Assembly: GCA_937907165.1 (NCBI GenBank)
Contig: CALCUH010000055.1
Span: 1 to 31,851 of the forward strand
Reading direction: 5' to 3'
Origin: an uncultured Bacteroidales bacterium
GTDB lineage: Bacteria > Bacteroidota > Bacteroidia > Bacteroidales > Paludibacteraceae
Length of the DNA stretch: 31,851 nt
Shown here: in pieces, positions 18,501 to 25,580 of the stretch
Position numbering within the stretch: the stretch's first letter is position 1
Layout: the number at the start of each line of letters is the position of its first letter
Notes under the pieces: model-generated
Told to the model about the DNA's origin: nothing
What the model saw: only the letters and a program-made list of their open reading frames with translations
The model's database searches: none
Translations under genes and position numbers: made by a program

Positions 18501-21500
18501 TGTTGATGGTGATGTAAAGTGTGTCAGATGCGGAACATACGTCGTCCTCTACGGTGTAGGTGTAAATCACGCTATCGCTACCTGCTGTGTAATGGATTTC
18601 TTGCGCCTCCGCTTCAGTCAGAGGATGCGATTGAAGGTTGATGATTTGTCCGAAAGAAAAGCGCAGACTTGACGTGTTCTCGAAATTGTTCTTTACGATG
18701 TTCTTTGAAACATGGTCAATCGCCTCTTGATACAAAGATATGGTGGCAGGCTCGCAGACTGGATCGATGGTTAACTCTCCTAATTCAGGGGTCTTCCTGA
18801 TTTTAACGGTGATTGTCGTGTCTTTGTAACATTGAGTGATTGTATTTCTTTGCCTTACGGTGTATTGGAATGCGTTGGAAATTCCATTCAGTGTGAGATC
18901 GTCCGTAATGATTGGATTGCTCACGGAATCCATTTGCGCATTGAACCATTGTAAGTTGAAATCGTTTTTGTCGTCATTGAAGCCGTCCGCAGTTGTTTGG
19001 ATGGTGACGTCGATTTTTTTGTTAGTGGTGTTTTGGCAGAATGCTGTGTCTCTTGTTAACGCATGGGCAGGGGTAGGGTAGATGGTGATGTCCACGTCGA
19101 AGGAGTCGACACATCCCGTCGATGGATTCACTTCCACCAACCTGACTGTTTCATTTCTCTGGAGAACTAATTGTGCGGGATTACCGTTCACCTTGTCTCC
19201 TGTCTCTCTTTTCCAAGTGTAGTTGTATGTGTTGTCTTTAGGAGTAGGCAATGTGAAAACCACATCTTGGCAGGCGGATATCTGGTTGTCTACACTGGCG
19301 TTAGGCAATCCGTTGAATATGACTGTTGCGGTATCCGTCACACGACAACCGCTGATGATATCCTCGATTTCAATAAGATATTTGGTCGTGTCGTTCTGAT
19401 CCTTTGTCTTTTGTGATTGGATGCTTTGTGTTACTTTGCTTCCTTTTACGTTATTGATCAGTTGGTAAATGTTTACCTTTTGGTCTTTCTGAAGAATGAT
19501 GTCGTTTTTACTGCTCAAAAGTTTGTTTATCGTATCCTGCAGAGAAATCGATTCACCATAACAGAGATTTTTGATGCCGAAAGGATGGTATTTGATGGTG
19601 TTCTCCACCTTTACGTTGATCTCTATGCTTTCACCCACGCATTTGGTAATCGAATCTTCTTGGAACACGTAATATTTTGCGTTCGACTCTTCCTTGGTGA
19701 TGACATGATCCTTTGGTGTCCAGCCTATGCGGGTGTTGAGGTCCAAATTGTTAATGGTCGCCTCAATTTTTGCGGTTAGGTTGACGGTGTCGTCGACTGC
19801 GCAGAGATAGACTGTGGTGTCCTCGTTCATCTGTGGAAGGTGCGGCTTCGGGTTCACGATGGCGTTGGTTCCGACCATCGGTCCGTAGCATTGCGTGTTT
19901 TTATTCTTGTATTGTGCGTAATACAAACTCTTCCCTGCGGAGAATAGATATCTGTCGGCAGTGGTATCCACCTTCATCTCGCTTTCCAAGACCTCTGTCG
20001 TCTTGTCTGAAGCGTAAAGATATAGCATGAGGTCCGTGTCGGTGGTCTTGTGTATGTTGAATCCTTTAGGAAATTCGCCTTCACACATCTCTACCGTATC
20101 AATTAGCGGTACCGAGTCTACGTTCGGGTGAATGTAGATGCCGACGTTCAGCCAAGGACCTTTACAACCTTGGTCAGTAGATTGACGCATTGCGTAGAAG
20201 ATAGTGTCGGTATTACTGTAGTCGATATCGATAGTGTATTCTAATCTGTTTTTATTGTATTTCTCCAGCGTGTCGCAATCATCGTTTTGGTTGTCCTTTT
20301 TGTACCACTCCAAGATGTAGTCGCGAGATGGGTAGCCGACGGCAGGTAACGTCTTGCTGCTATAAGGATTTGCCCCTTCGCAGAAATTGAGGGAGAACTC
20401 TTTCTCGGTGACGTTGATCACTTTGGTTGTGTCTCCGATCATTGCATAGGAGGTGATGGCGTCCGCCACAACGATTCTGAAGGTATCCACGTCGCTGACG
20501 CAACTGTTACTGTCGATTCTAACGACAACGTAAGATTCTTCTCCTGCGATGGCTGTGTTGGTCATCGGGTTACCGCCTGTCGTCACATTGCCATATGCGG
20601 TGCTACGATATTTGTCGACAGGAAGCGATGCTGCGTCTGCGAGCGATTTCCATACCCATTTGTAGCCTCCCGAATAGTCGCCAGGCTCGTCAAGGAACTC
20701 ATCGAAATCGGTGATAGGACTATCTCCCGTACAATATCTGATGGAATCCACGCCTCCTCCAAAGACAGGGGCGTCTTTGGTCCGACAGTTGATTTTCACG
20801 GTGACGAGGCTTGGCACTCCGCCGCAACCTTTGTCAGTGACACCCTGCACGATGAAGTGGGTGTGTCGTGTTCCGTCTGTGGCGCATCCTGTTTGTGTGT
20901 CCAAATTATCCATCAAGTGCTCGAACGACATGGAGTCTTTCTTGAGAGCTTGCTTCATGTTCTCTTCGATGTCGCCTAAGGCTACGTCGTAGTAAGGATA
21001 GAATTTGACGTTGTTTGCCGAGTAACTTTTCCCTGGGTTCCAATCATTTAATTGAGTGAATACGTCATTTTGGCTCAGTCGGTAGTGTTGGCAGATGACC
21101 ATGGTGTCGGTTGCTATGGAATCTGCGGAATTGTTGAGCAAGATGTCTATCGGGGTAGGGTTACTTTCGCAATGGTCTTTGAAATAGGTCGCTTCGTATC
21201 TTATTGTGAGATAAGGATCCGTGAATACGGTGTCGATAGGAATGTTGATGGTGTCGCCTTCTCCTAATTTCACTCGGATAATTTCGTCCACATCTTTGTC
21301 CACCCTATACCAAAGGACTTTGTATTCTTGGTGGCTTGCGTCTTTGGTCGCTCTAAGCGTGAGGGAATCTTCTGAATTAAAGCTTCGACAGAATTCAGTT
21401 TCTGTGTTTCCGGAAAGAAGGTCCGGTGTCTCGTCTATTTTGAGGTCCAACACTTTTATGAAGAAAGAGAAAGAGTCTCCTTTACAACTCTCTGCCAAAT

Positions 21501-24399
21501 CCTTTTCCCATATGCTAATTCTGCGTGTGCCAGGAATGTTTGTGTCGATTCCCCCTGTTTTTTGGATTTCCCATGTTGCGATGGTGTCGAACGTGTTGTT
21601 TATTATTTTGTCAAATACAATTTGTTCGCTTCCGCCTATGGTGTCTTTAATGGCAGCATAAACGTTGTATTCAGGGAAATTCTTATGGATTTTTATGTTT
21701 TGCAATTCATTACCCAAACATGCGTATATGGTGTCGTTTTTGTGGATGGTGTCGTTATTGCAAATGATGATCGGATCCTTCATCTCTTTTTTGATGAAAT
21801 AGATGGGAATATATTTGTCACAACTTGCTCCTTTATTGTTCCATGGCGATTTATAGTAAATGAAAAGCTTTTCGCTGTTAGTTATATGGAATACCTCCGA
21901 CAACGAATTTTCGTCACGTAGTGAGATGAAGTTGCTTTTTTGGAATACATTTGCTGGAATTGTATCTTGGGTGTCCTCGTTGAATAAAACGTAGATATCG
22001 CTAAATTCCGTCTCCATGTTGACGATGGATTCCACGTCATCGGCATCCAGCTTGGGTTGACAGCCATTAAAGAAATTATCCCACGCTTTAGTAGTATCGA
22101 TTAATTCAATTGGTTTGTCGTTATTGCTTAACAACTCTTCCAAAAGAGCTCTGTTCACACCATGTTTCCCTGCGAAGCCGACTAAAGAGTCACGTTTGTG
22201 GCTCTCCCAAAGGCAGGAATCCACTTTCGCGATAGAGTCAATATCGAAATCCATCTTGGCTAACTGACGTTTGATGTCAATCGCTGCGATATACAGTTCG
22301 TCGCAGAAATGTATATTGATGGAATCGGGTGTTTCCCTGCAATCTCCATTGGCGAGGATATTAACTTCCACGAGATTCGTGTTGTTCTTTTTGTAGATGC
22401 CGGAACCAGTTTTGGTCCCTCCGTTTAATCCTGTGCAATCCGAACCACCGTCATCGCTGCTCGATCCGTCACCTCCATCTCCGTTGATTTCACATTTGTA
22501 TTTCTCCCAATCAATGTCCTTTTCGTAGGAACTCTCAAATATGGATGTGTCGCGTGTCACATTGTCTGTTAAATCCAGCTGTGCTTGGGGTATGACTTGT
22601 GGGGTTCCTCCCATATATGTCTGTTTGTTGTAAATGGGGTCATCCTCGCTTTTGGAATGAAGTATTAATGTGATGGTGATTGCGTCTTCATCTGTAACTT
22701 TGTTCGGTACGATAAGGTTTGGAAAACTGAAAATAATTTCTCTTGTCTTTAGGACAGAGGGCTTAGTGGTGGCGTAATTGTCGTTTATTTTATCCACTTC
22801 CTCCAAATAGTCGTTGACGAACGTTAACGCTTCCTTCATGAATTTGTTATTGTTCGTTTGGTTCCAATCTCTCACTTTTGTGGTGGAAGGCTTATCTGAG
22901 ACAATGGCATCCTTTACGGTTGATATGGTAGGATAGGAGTTTGCACTGTTTGTGCCATTGTTCGTACTTTTCACCAAACTGTGGAATTCAATGTTGAAGC
23001 TGTCGATGGAAGCTATGTATTCTGAAATCGGAATGCGTACGTTGATATTGGTGAGCCCGTTTTTATTCTCTCCTGTCTTTACGTATAAAACGCATTTGAA
23101 GGTGTCGTCTGGCATTATGTCGGTTTTACTCACCTCCATAGGTAATGCAGCTTCTGGAGCGTCGGGAGCTCCAATATAGAGTAGCGCATTGGTGAAAAGA
23201 TGGTATTCTTGTGTTGGCACGATTGTCAGATTGAATGCGCTATCATTTTGCTGAATGTAGTTATAAGTGTTTTGGGAAACCGGAGCGAGTGTTGTCTTGG
23301 TTAAGTCAAATCCTCTTGAGTACGGATTGTATTGTTTAATGCTGCAATCCTTGTTCTCGTAAAGATAATTGATCATACATCTGAACGGGTTGTCGTCAAC
23401 TGTACTTCCGTTGTTTGTTATGGCTTGGTCTTGGAATTGCAATTTACCGCCTTTCCCATAATATTTTTTGTCGTTAGGCATTATACTGAGCAAGTCTCCC
23501 TCTTTGTTTAACCTAAAGCAATCTGTTGTCTGAAGAAGCATACCTCCGAAATTACAAAAGACGAAAGAAATGGTGTCGTTTGTCTTAAATGGGTTAGCGT
23601 TGCCGAATTTGAAGCTTGAGAATATTGGGTCGGGTGTGTTACCTGATGATGTTGATTCTTGGAACAAATCGGTATTGTAGACCATGATGCTTCGTCTTGG
23701 AAGCAAGGGGTGTCGGTATACCAATGAAAAATTCCATCCGCAGAATTGTCCAGCGTCTTCGGAGGGGTCGGACCTCTTTAACTTAACTGGAACGTTCGCT
23801 ACATATATCCTATATGTGCCAGTTTTTGGGAATCCCGGGTCTTTTAATACTGCGTTGATGTAATCAGTTATTTCTTGGTGAACTACATAAAATCCATCGT
23901 TTTGCACGGATTTTGTAGGCGTCTTTTTAATTACGTTTCCGGAAATTGCTTGGAATTTCGCAAGGTTTGCTTCGATTGGAAGGTCATTTCCCGTATTATC
24001 TGTTATTTTCACATATACGGTAGATGTGCTGGATAGTGGTGTCTCTTCTCTACCTCCCCAACTGATTCTTGCATCTTCAACAGAGGTTTCTCCACACTCG
24101 GTTTGAATGGTTAAGCAAAATTCCGCGAAATTACAGTTCTTGATGGAAATATTGTCCGTGTTAACAGGTGTGTTTTTAATGGCGCCTAGTTCTCCTTCAT
24201 ACTCGATCTCTTGCGTGACGTCATCTGTCGTTTTCCCTATTAAATCAACCAATTGTGTATTGGTGTTGCCCACAAGGAAGCAATTGCCATTAATCGTCTT
24301 TGAATATTTCGGGAGAATGTCTGTTAATGCATTTTGCCCAAATACAAAGCCAATAGATGTAAGTAATATACTGATAAATAGTAATAATCGTTTTTCCAT
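12592..24399 (-). CDS. Giant T9SS type B surface adhesin, SprB-like, about 25 Ig-like domains in five super-repeats
   Basis: 3,935 residues from ATG 24399. Upstream in-frame codons run to 24462, but a -7 box lies inside them and this ATG begins the signal peptide MEKRLLLFISILLTSIGFVFGQ. About 1,300 N-terminal residues include a Gly/Ser/Asp linker (GDGGDGSSSDDGGSDC, near 22440-22500). Then five copies of a five-domain super-repeat cover about 13821-20465, each domain 75-100 residues with one Cys near its start (DT-x-FC, ICQ, LCEG) and another 50-75 residues on. After about three further domains there is a PKD-type domain (FTWNFGDG, near 12980) and a type B sorting domain (FVPNTMI ... YDLQIFDRVGTLIYQGKGWDGSYKG ... 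YITLVR). No enzymatic motif is seen. I infer a long surface fibre for adhesion or gliding-like movement, exported by T9SS with the adjacent PorP/SprF protein. No frameshift is seen over 11.8 kb. Confidence 0.9.
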   Translation of the reverse strand: MEKRLLLFISILLTSIGFVFGQNALTDILPKYSKTINGNCFLVGNTNTQLVDLIGKTTDDVTQEIEYEGELGAIKNTPVNTDNISIKNCNFAEFCLTIQTECGETSVEDARISWGGREETPLSSTSTVYVKITDNTGNDLPIEANLAKFQAISGNVIKKTPTKSVQNDGFYVVHQEITDYINAVLKDPGFPKTGTYRIYVANVPVKLKRSDPSEDAGQFCGWNFSLVYRHPLLPRRSIMVYNTDLFQESTSSGNTPDPIFSSFKFGNANPFKTNDTISFVFCNFGGMLLQTTDCFRLNKEGDLLSIMPNDKKYYGKGGKLQFQDQAITNNGSTVDDNPFRCMINYLYENKDCSIKQYNPYSRGFDLTKTTLAPVSQNTYNYIQQNDSAFNLTIVPTQEYHLFTNALLYIGAPDAPEAALPMEVSKTDIMPDDTFKCVLYVKTGENKNGLTNINVRIPISEYIASIDSFNIEFHSLVKSTNNGTNSANSYPTISTVKDAIVSDKPSTTKVRDWNQTNNNKFMKEALTFVNDYLEEVDKINDNYATTKPSVLKTREIIFSFPNLIVPNKVTDEDAITITLILHSKSEDDPIYNKQTYMGGTPQVIPQAQLDLTDNVTRDTSIFESSYEKDIDWEKYKCEINGDGGDGSSSDDGGSDCTGLNGGTKTGSGIYKKNNTNLVEVNILANGDCRETPDSINIHFCDELYIAAIDIKRQLAKMDFDIDSIAKVDSCLWESHKRDSLVGFAGKHGVNRALLEELLSNNDKPIELIDTTKAWDNFFNGCQPKLDADDVESIVNMETEFSDIYVLFNEDTQDTIPANVFQKSNFISLRDENSLSEVFHITNSEKLFIYYKSPWNNKGASCDKYIPIYFIKKEMKDPIIICNNDTIHKNDTIYACLGNELQNIKIHKNFPEYNVYAAIKDTIGGSEQIVFDKIINNTFDTIATWEIQKTGGIDTNIPGTRRISIWEKDLAESCKGDSFSFFIKVLDLKIDETPDLLSGNTETEFCRSFNSEDSLTLRATKDASHQEYKVLWYRVDKDVDEIIRVKLGEGDTINIPIDTVFTDPYLTIRYEATYFKDHCESNPTPIDILLNNSADSIATDTMVICQHYRLSQNDVFTQLNDWNPGKSYSANNVKFYPYYDVALGDIEENMKQALKKDSMSFEHLMDNLDTQTGCATDGTRHTHFIVQGVTDKGCGGVPSLVTVKINCRTKDAPVFGGGVDSIRYCTGDSPITDFDEFLDEPGDYSGGYKWVWKSLADAASLPVDKYRSTAYGNVTTGGNPMTNTAIAGEESYVVVRIDSNSCVSDVDTFRIVVADAITSYAMIGDTTKVINVTEKEFSLNFCEGANPYSSKTLPAVGYPSRDYILEWYKKDNQNDDCDTLEKYNKNRLEYTIDIDYSNTDTIFYAMRQSTDQGCKGPWLNVGIYIHPNVDSVPLIDTVEMCEGEFPKGFNIHKTTDTDLMLYLYASDKTTEVLESEMKVDTTADRYLFSAGKSLYYAQYKNKNTQCYGPMVGTNAIVNPKPHLPQMNEDTTVYLCAVDDTVNLTAKIEATINNLDLNTRIGWTPKDHVITKEESNAKYYVFQEDSITKCVGESIEINVKVENTIKYHPFGIKNLCYGESISLQDTINKLLSSKNDIILQKDQKVNIYQLINNVKGSKVTQSIQSQKTKDQNDTTKYLIEIEDIISGCRVTDTATVIFNGLPNASVDNQISACQDVVFTLPTPKDNTYNYTWKRETGDKVNGNPAQLVLQRNETVRLVEVNPSTGCVDSFDVDITIYPTPAHALTRDTAFCQNTTNKKIDVTIQTTADGFNDDKNDFNLQWFNAQMDSVSNPIITDDLTLNGISNAFQYTVRQRNTITQCYKDTTITVKIRKTPELGELTIDPVCEPATISLYQEAIDHVSKNIVKNNFENTSSLRFSFGQIINLQSHPLTEAEAQEIHYTAGSDSVIYTYTVEDDVCSASDTLYITINKKPNTPIIEEGKDTVWFCKDDAPIYLSARNMNDEADTQNPTQIHWGDYTTSTTGDSILITKSASDYYAFSQNERTGCVSDLDTIHAVISFPVEFAKTGTLHFCFRDSFDLYQDVEKKVLLNTKNSKSDLRFNIYKMSGNVPDFNNPIKGKVASNKSIHETDTTNYFIEIIDHVSGCQFLDTATMIFHGLPVIESIPDIEICQYQDTALPTPNKGYDYSWYRSADNRLINDPTHYNTGEKEHIYLKAVEQFPLNNLTCYDSLMVYMDVKKIPVAATVQSDTFCQLSGEHLIPVTLNESDDNPKKDLSILWFNEKGDTVSTPINTDEVVMTGNSTTIKYTIRQRNVTNGCFHDTIVPFVVNRAIKLQMEDLPAVCQPDSIDFRTNVLNYLTSSTTTNISNVSNYDITYSKIVNKQESALTDEEASNIQYTAGVDSMLYAYNITDGICSASDSVYITINKKPSTPIIEEGKDTVWFCSANGQLHLTAKQDNDTQKTKIFWGDYTSTQQGDTFLIPNTPPVAQYTAFAKDILSGCVSGFDTIIAEIKEAIKVNPIADNGKMEKCEGETVNVYDLAMASFVIDSTPHTKIRFIATENGFSIGENELKNVSKTQQDTLRYIFTVEDEMTQCDATNELTLIFHKNPVFDIAGKTTLCEGDTVNLSAIGDERPVTYAWGFEGGNVMSTSADFSIKNIRQDTTIYLIESLKGTTCSDTLTQHLTVNVAPAPLPDTAFSLCQDTAAKENRTVNIGRSNSNIQGYSIKWYNQNSEMISEKEFVEVSTTQTASYSYQIETIDKKTNCVSQRNHVVITVNPQITIGLDKVDTICQPFTYALKTNAISSVSGGTNPIYDRTESNGTLVANDDSISESGLYTLYFTDDNQCEANKTLSIQFYEQPGTPQLIGDTILCQGTGIAQFTAKKTGANSMNQTFEWKSQAEETLADTLNFNTQNYGITPYTLQAVDQKSNCRSEALSFTVDVRESIQYSPIELLEGCFGTTIDLAEKAEKSYSGNDEEKKLSYYYLSENQNLTSVTAPEAISKSGQYVIKANEEISGCERQDTVEIIIYDSIGVSTEGSKEICQGEEVEGLIAINADRYTWIRGNGNSEETASFPFASSVTESEKFRLIGEKKIGSLFCQDSLDIQITVHTNPATLPDTTLYFCQDTTGGDKEIILEKIIGDGEKLALTWTDEAGDTLFIGEEEATTSIKEYGTVVYHVTQVNTDTKCSSKQADVTITTLPQIRVRLKDTTTCVPNNINLVSLAEKAAHAEGFDDDITVSAYEIINNGRATDVTDIADSITSGGTYRITYQYESNGAICQSEGISQLTFNTQPSKPSVADQNFCQNTGEYELKGKVNANNVRLLWEDLSVYPPKADTNTTTISTDIATRKLYLVRQVQDLSGCVSEADSSWMTVYPAIESMDKDTAICYGETVNLYDFTNGSYIGGTPKHSVTFKNAEGITFDAEKVNKSGTYFAYYSDSMNICHDTASLVINVDDPMEITVAGGGAACTDQTIVLEATGAENYEWSNGKKEPSITVISEEAQTMTFSVEGRRIFKDIYCKADTNVTIVFNNAVKPRELTFDTCARNNVTIDDIILKNNVTETVDTIWNKTDNVRFANIFQNLGKTGTYELAVHNEEGCTTHHILNVKMHSVENLKVDHQEGTYCYGSLANFKVSGENAREFEWTNLTDGTITTGEIYNEAITETTDFRLIATEKELGCKDTVDFTIEAYPNKEITITGNVTSCRDSLIVLSAESVLTDVRWDFEDSIVSGRDIRFIADNDRKIILKGTDENGCPAEKPVNISVAYLEDPIIEFDLIEDSEYALSDDVKEIELREKYTPSGSNLYKFTWNFGDGKMEVDSSSNSIFHTYNDTIIHSRRDINVNLLVEHQYGCKKSASAILKIDPFIFVPNTMIADGEYIFMEDYDLQIFDRVGTLIYQGKGWDGSYKGEPASEDTYFYSLTYFEKGEKKFKTGYITLVR
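13821..20465 (-). repeat. Five-fold super-repeat, each copy five Ig-like domains
   Basis: Reading the adhesin from N to C terminus, domain kinds recur in the order i-ii-iii-iv-v five times. Copy boundaries are near 20465, 19083, 17700, 16355, 15083 and 13821, so copies are about 1,382, 1,383, 1,345, 1,272 and 1,262 bp. Examples: kind i opens RDTAFCQ, SDTFCQ, DTAFSLCQDT, DTTLYFCQDT. Kind iii in copies 2 and 3 opens NKKP-N/S-TPIIEEGKDTVWFC. Kinds iv to v in copies 1 and 2 join at DTATVIFNGLP and DTATMIFHGLP. One 30 bp DNA segment is identical at 17093-17122 and 18461-18490, 1,368 bp (exactly 456 codons) apart. Copies 1-3 are closest to each other; 4-5 are more worn and slightly shorter. Confidence 0.8.
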
Positions 24400-24439
24400 C
24401 CCTACTATAGTTTTGTTATTCCGAAACTCTAAATAATCG

Positions 24440-24447
24440 CAAATATA
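24440..24447 (-). promoter_or_regulatory. Promoter -7 box of the adhesin-porP unit
   Basis: TATATTTG on the minus strand (plus 24440-24447) fits TAnnTTTG exactly and is followed by C as often seen. It is 41-48 bp upstream of ATG 24399 and would give a leader of about 35 nt. It overlaps codons of the longer open frame, which argues for the shorter protein. No good -33 TTTG is seen at the usual distance. Confidence 0.55.
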
Positions 24448-24731
24448 CTCACTTTTTTTCATTGGATATGAATGTTTTATGCCAAAAATGAGGGGGTGTG
24501 GGTAAACTCCCTAAATACTTTGATAAATATCTTATTGCTGTTGTTCCGTTGAGATTTATCGAAAGTGCTTGCCGTGGGTTTTACGGGGTTTGCCGCATTC
24601 TTTTGAATCAAATTCATCGAGTCTATTGTTGGCCGTTTAAAATCCTCTAAAAAAGGTATTTTTTGCCTTTTGTTAATAATAATGATGGTAAAAAGTTGCT
24701 CGCTATCGTAGATGTGAATTGAAAAATATTG
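24448..24731. other. Divergent intergenic region between the adhesin and rplU promoters
   Basis: About 280 bp with no supported gene. It has two weak hairpins: CCGT-gggttt-ACGG near 24574-24587, and AAAAGG (24651-24656) with CCTTTT (24666-24671). The direct repeat TTGCCG near 24570 and 24590 is the only other pattern noticed. Confidence 0.4.
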
Positions 24732-24739
24732 TAACTTTG
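24732..24739 (+). promoter_or_regulatory. Promoter -7 box of rplU-rpmA
   Basis: TAACTTTG matches TAnnTTTG and is followed by C. Transcription would begin near 24746, leaving a leader of about 70 nt before the rplU ATG. A matching -33 box at the usual spacing is not clear. Confidence 0.6.
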
Positions 24740-24754
24740 CGCAGTTTTTCCTAC

Positions 24755-24787
24755 GTGGTAAGACAAGCGGTCAGAATGACCCACCAC
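24755..24787 (+). ncRNA. Structured rplU leader, candidate ribosomal-protein autoregulatory element
   Basis: In the 5' leader of rplU a stem GTGGT (24755-24759) with ACCAC (24783-24787) encloses a hairpin GGTCA (24769-24773) - GAA - TGACC (24777-24781), with a 9-base bulge on the 5' side (AAGACAAGC). The position right before bL21 fits the leaders by which ribosomal proteins control their own operons. bL21 leaders are known in some bacteria; whether this one is the same kind I cannot say. There is no T tract, so a translational rather than attenuation mechanism is more likely if it is real. Confidence 0.4.
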
Positions 24788-24814
24788 CGGATGTAATTTT
24801 AATAATTTATTACA

Positions 24815-25129
24815 ATGTACGCAATTGTAGAAATTCAAGGACAACAATTCAAGGTTGAAGAGAACATGACATTGTTCGTCCACCACATGGACGCTGAGCG
24901 TGGCGCACAAGTGGAATTCGAAAAAGTGTTGTTGATCGACAACAATGGTAACGTGACTGTTGGTGCTCCAGTTATCTCTGGCGCTAAGATTGTCGCTGAA
25001 GTTGTTTCTCCTCTTGTTAAGGGTGACAAAGTGTTGGTTTTCCACAAGAAAAGAAGAAATGGTTATCGTAAATTGAACGGTCACCGTCAGCAATTCACAG
25101 AGTTAAAAATTAAAAACGTAGTCGCTTAA
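24815..25129 (+). CDS. rplU: 50S ribosomal protein bL21
   Basis: 104 residues, the usual length. The start MYAIVEIQGQQFKVEENMTL and the core KVLLIDNNGNVTVGAPVISGAKIVAEVV, followed by KVLVFHKKRRNGYRKLNGHRQQFTELKI, are diagnostic of bL21. The protein binds 23S rRNA in the large subunit. It is followed after 18 bp by rpmA, the almost universal rplU-rpmA pair, transcribed from the promoter at 24732. Confidence 0.98.
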   Translation: MYAIVEIQGQQFKVEENMTLFVHHMDAERGAQVEFEKVLLIDNNGNVTVGAPVISGAKIVAEVVSPLVKGDKVLVFHKKRRNGYRKLNGHRQQFTELKIKNVVA

Positions 25130-25147
25130 CTTTAAAAATTAAACAAA

Positions 25148-25414
25148 ATGGCACACAAAAAAGGTGTTGGTAGTTCCAAGAACGGTCGTGAGTCAGCAAG
25201 TAAGCGACTCGGAGTTAAGATTTTCGGTGGTCAATTCGCTAAGGCAGGTAACATTTTGATTCGTCAACGTGGTACCGTTCACCACCCAGGTGAGAATGTT
25301 GGTATGGGTAGAGATCACACTTTGTTCGCTTTGATCGACGGTGTGGTTGTTTTCAGAAAGAAGAAGGACAATCGTTCTTATGTTTCTGTAAGCCCAATTG
25401 AAACGCAAGAATAA
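25148..25414 (+). CDS. rpmA: 50S ribosomal protein bL27
   Basis: 88 residues. MAHKKGVGSSKNGRESASKR is the typical N-terminus, which reaches toward the peptidyl-transferase centre; it begins AHKK directly after Met, so no Firmicutes-style cleaved leader is present. GVKIFGGQFAKAGNILIRQR and HPGENVGMGRDHTLFALIDG complete the family pattern. Second gene of the rplU-rpmA unit; a terminator follows. Confidence 0.98.
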   Translation: MAHKKGVGSSKNGRESASKRLGVKIFGGQFAKAGNILIRQRGTVHHPGENVGMGRDHTLFALIDGVVVFRKKKDNRSYVSVSPIETQE

Positions 25415-25439
25415 ATTTGTTTCATATTTGTTGTTTTTT

Positions 25440-25476
25440 TCGGGGATTCGATTCGATATCGCGTCCCCGTTTTGTT
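25440..25476 (+). terminator. Terminator of rplU-rpmA
   Basis: CGGGGA (25441-25446) pairs with TCCCCG (25464-25469), followed by a T-rich run (TTTTGTTTTTT). It sits about 26 bp after the rpmA stop. Upstream Ts on the other strand could also let it stop uvrB transcripts arriving from the right. Confidence 0.75.
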
Positions 25477-25580
25477 TTTTGCCTGTTTGATTCCTATAAT
25501 TTTTTATTTCTATCTAATTTTCCCCTAGTTAAAGTAATCTCGGAATTCCATTCTTGAAATCGTTTTTGCTTGTGAATGGT

